A stretch of DNA of 60,730 bases from Rhodobiaceae bacterium (GTDB lineage Bacteria; Pseudomonadota; Alphaproteobacteria; Rhizobiales; Tepidamorphaceae), in assembly GCA_020441995.1 (NCBI GenBank), contig JAGRLC010000028.1, forward strand, positions 57,337 through 118,066. Direction: 5' to 3'. Under the pieces are notes generated by a model. It searched no databases, was not told where the DNA came from, and was given only the letters and a program-made list of their open reading frames with translations. Position 1 is the stretch's first letter; every line of letters starts with the position of its first letter. This document shows, one piece after another, positions 59,362 through 60,730 of the stretch. A program made the position numbers and the translations under genes.

Positions 59362-60024
59362 ATGCCACGAACGAACGCCAAAAGCGCGCCGTCCGCGAGC
59401 TTCGACAATGTTGTCCACGATCTCGAACTCGACATCGTCCTGGGACGCATGCGCCCCCGTGAACGTCTGATCGAGGATGAGTTGATGCTCCGGTTCGGGG
59501 CGAAGCGCCATGTCGTGCGGAGCGCTATTGTTGAAATGGAGCGCCGCGGCCTCGTCGAACGCAGGCAGAACCAGGGCGCCCGCGTACGGGATTATTCCAA
59601 GGACGAAGTGCGAGCCCTGTATGCCTTCAGGGCGGATCTGCACAAACTTGCCGTGTCGAGGATGACGCTGCCCCTGCCCGAGACCGTCACGCGCGAGCTC
59701 ACGGCGCTTGCCGAAGCGCATGAATCGGCCTGCCAGAGAGCCGACCTGGCGCAAGTGATCGAATTCAACAATGCGTTCCACGACTTGCTTTTCGACCAAT
59801 GCGGCAATCCGTTCATATCCGAAACCGTGCGCCGGATGGCGGCCGCCTCAAACGCGATCCGCTCCTACAGGATTGGCGATGCCGACCTCCTGCATCAAGC
59901 AGCCCAGGAACACCGCGAAATGATCGCGGCGTCGCGCGCAGGAAATCGCGACGTCCTGTCGTCGCTGTGCGTGGCTCACATCCTGCCGTCACTCGAACTG
60001 TACCTCCGGGACAATACGCGCTGA
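59362..60024 (+). CDS. GntR-family transcriptional regulator (FCD type)
   Basis: 220 residues from ATG 59362 (MPRTNAKSAPSASF), with GGAG ten bases upstream; a TTG at 59329 is in frame but unlikely. Winged helix IVLGRMRPRERLIEDELMLR with RHVVRSAIVEMERRGLV as recognition helix, then an FCD-like helical domain (VIEFNNAFHDLLFDQCGN; AAQEHREMIAASRAGN). Probably controls the sugar operon and/or the ABM gene. A short stem (60035-60053) follows the stop codon without a U-tract. Confidence 0.9.
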   Translation: MPRTNAKSAPSASFDNVVHDLELDIVLGRMRPRERLIEDELMLRFGAKRHVVRSAIVEMERRGLVERRQNQGARVRDYSKDEVRALYAFRADLHKLAVSRMTLPLPETVTRELTALAEAHESACQRADLAQVIEFNNAFHDLLFDQCGNPFISETVRRMAAASNAIRSYRIGDADLLHQAAQEHREMIAASRAGNRDVLSSLCVAHILPSLELYLRDNTR

Positions 60025-60203
60025 CTAAACGGACGCAGGCGGCGAAAGCCTGCCGCAGCCCGGTCAGCCAGAAATTGCGCCCGCTGCAGAGATGACGATC
60101 CTGGTTGAAGTGGTTATCGACCCAAAAGGAACTGCGGCGGTTTCCTTGGATTTTGCATCCGGCGGAACCGGTCAAGCAGAGGATTCCACCCGGTCTTCGT
60201 GAA

Positions 60204-60730
60204 TCACCGACCGGATGAGCCGGAAATTTTCTCACCGGCGCGATAGCAGGCGACCTGAGCTTCGCCATGCGACTCCAGTTCCGGCATGTCCCGCGTGCAT
60301 TTCTCGATGACCAGGGGACAGCGCGGATTGAAGGCGCAGCCGGGCGGCGGATTTATCGGCGACGGCAACTCGCCCTCAAGCCTTATGCGCTGTTTGACGC
60401 GGGCCGGATCGGCAACCGGCGTCGCCGACAGCAATGCGCGTGTGTAGGGATGTCGCGGATACTCGAAAAGCTCATCGCGCGACGCCGCTTCCACGGTGCG
60501 CCCGAGATACATCACCAGCACATCGTCGGCGACATGACGCACCACCGAGAGATTGTGGGAAATGAAGATGTAGGCGAGCTGTAGTTTCTCCTGCAGCTTG
60601 GCCAGCAGGTTAAGGATCTGCGCCTGGGTCGACACGTCGCGCGCCGAGACAGGTTCGTCGAGGACGAGGATCTTCGGGTTGCGCATGAGCGCGGGGGGAA
60701 TCGCGATGCGCTGGCGCTGGCGGGCGGAGC
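60204..60730 (-). CDS. oligopeptide-type ABC ATPase (OppF/DppF-like), 5' end missing
   Basis: C-terminal 175 residues; the Walker A part lies outside. Walker B ILVLDEPVSA, switch histidine FISHNLSVVRHVADDV, and the family-specific C-terminal GELPSPINPPPGCAFNPRCP with the cysteine cluster. In frame up to the window edge the signature reads SARQRQRIAIPPAL where SGGQRQRIAIARAL is expected, and SARD replaces SALD. These changes cluster within 90 bases of the end and may be sequencing errors. Confidence 0.88.
   Translation of the reverse strand, partial: SARQRQRIAIPPALMRNPKILVLDEPVSARDVSTQAQILNLLAKLQEKLQLAYIFISHNLSVVRHVADDVLVMYLGRTVEAASRDELFEYPRHPYTRALLSATPVADPARVKQRIRLEGELPSPINPPPGCAFNPRCPLVIEKCTRDMPELESHGEAQVACYRAGEKISGSSGR

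Noticed and set aside
1-60730. tRNA, rRNA, CRISPR array, insertion sequence, toxin-antitoxin or phage genes
   Set aside because: None seen on reading; gaps between genes are short and no repeat array, transposase or integrase motif was found.

Overview
The window looks like a fragment of a GC-rich alphaproteobacterial genome, most probably a marine or halotolerant member of the Hyphomicrobiales (inference). Pointers are the dense set of high-affinity ABC/TRAP uptake operons each tied to an oxidative catabolic set, a complete ectoine operon of the ectABC-ask type with a MarR-type EctR, a flotillin-like protein, and one intergenic palindrome (39190-39242) resembling a dispersed repeat I associate with this order. 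Both ends cut genes (a dihydratase on the left, an oligopeptide-type ABC ATPase on the right), so it may be a whole contig. I see no tRNA, rRNA, CRISPR array, insertion sequence or phage gene.

Layout from left to right. 1-4434: truncated IlvD/Edd dehydratase, a large surface protein with Ig-like repeats and a C-terminal beta-barrel, and a divergent AraC-type regulator. 4480-10932 (minus strand): one tightly coupled operon, TetR regulator, branched-chain-amino-acid-type ABC transporter (SBP, H, M, G, F) and an amidohydrolase. 11117-20670: an FAD/Fe-S 2-hydroxyacid dehydrogenase with its GntR regulator (minus), facing a class V glyoxylate-type aminotransferase, a TRAP transporter, a ketopantoate-reductase-like protein and a GlcG-like protein (plus). 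20728-25143: ectABC-ask with divergent ectR. 25185-33876 (minus): polyamine/opine-type ABC transporter feeding a three-subunit FAD/[2Fe-2S] amino-acid or opine dehydrogenase, a second DadA-like oxidase and a LysR regulator.

34131-51036 is the most unusual part. An IclR regulator faces a long minus-strand gene array: an SCP2-like protein, an alpha/beta hydrolase, a lactonase of the BlcC/AttM type, a ribose-type ABC transporter with oversized subunits, a rhodopsin-family membrane protein that lacks the retinal-binding lysine and the Schiff-base counterion, a flotillin-like SPFH protein, a small four-helix membrane protein, a solute:sodium symporter, an iron-dependent alcohol dehydrogenase and a succinate-semialdehyde dehydrogenase. 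Lactonase, alcohol dehydrogenase, semialdehyde dehydrogenase and IclR regulator match the gamma-butyrolactone (blc) pathway of Agrobacterium, here expanded with transport genes and an unexplained membrane module.

51056-60024: a sugar or sugar-acid operon (Gfo/Idh dehydrogenase, amidohydrolase-2 lactonase-like enzyme, D-2-hydroxyacid dehydrogenase, RraA-like aldolase, Ugp/Mal-type ABC transporter), followed on the plus strand by an ABM-domain protein and a GntR regulator. Recurring details are a GC-rich hairpin immediately after each of the five solute-binding-protein genes that has a transporter gene downstream, and inverted repeats suited to be operators beside most of the regulator genes.
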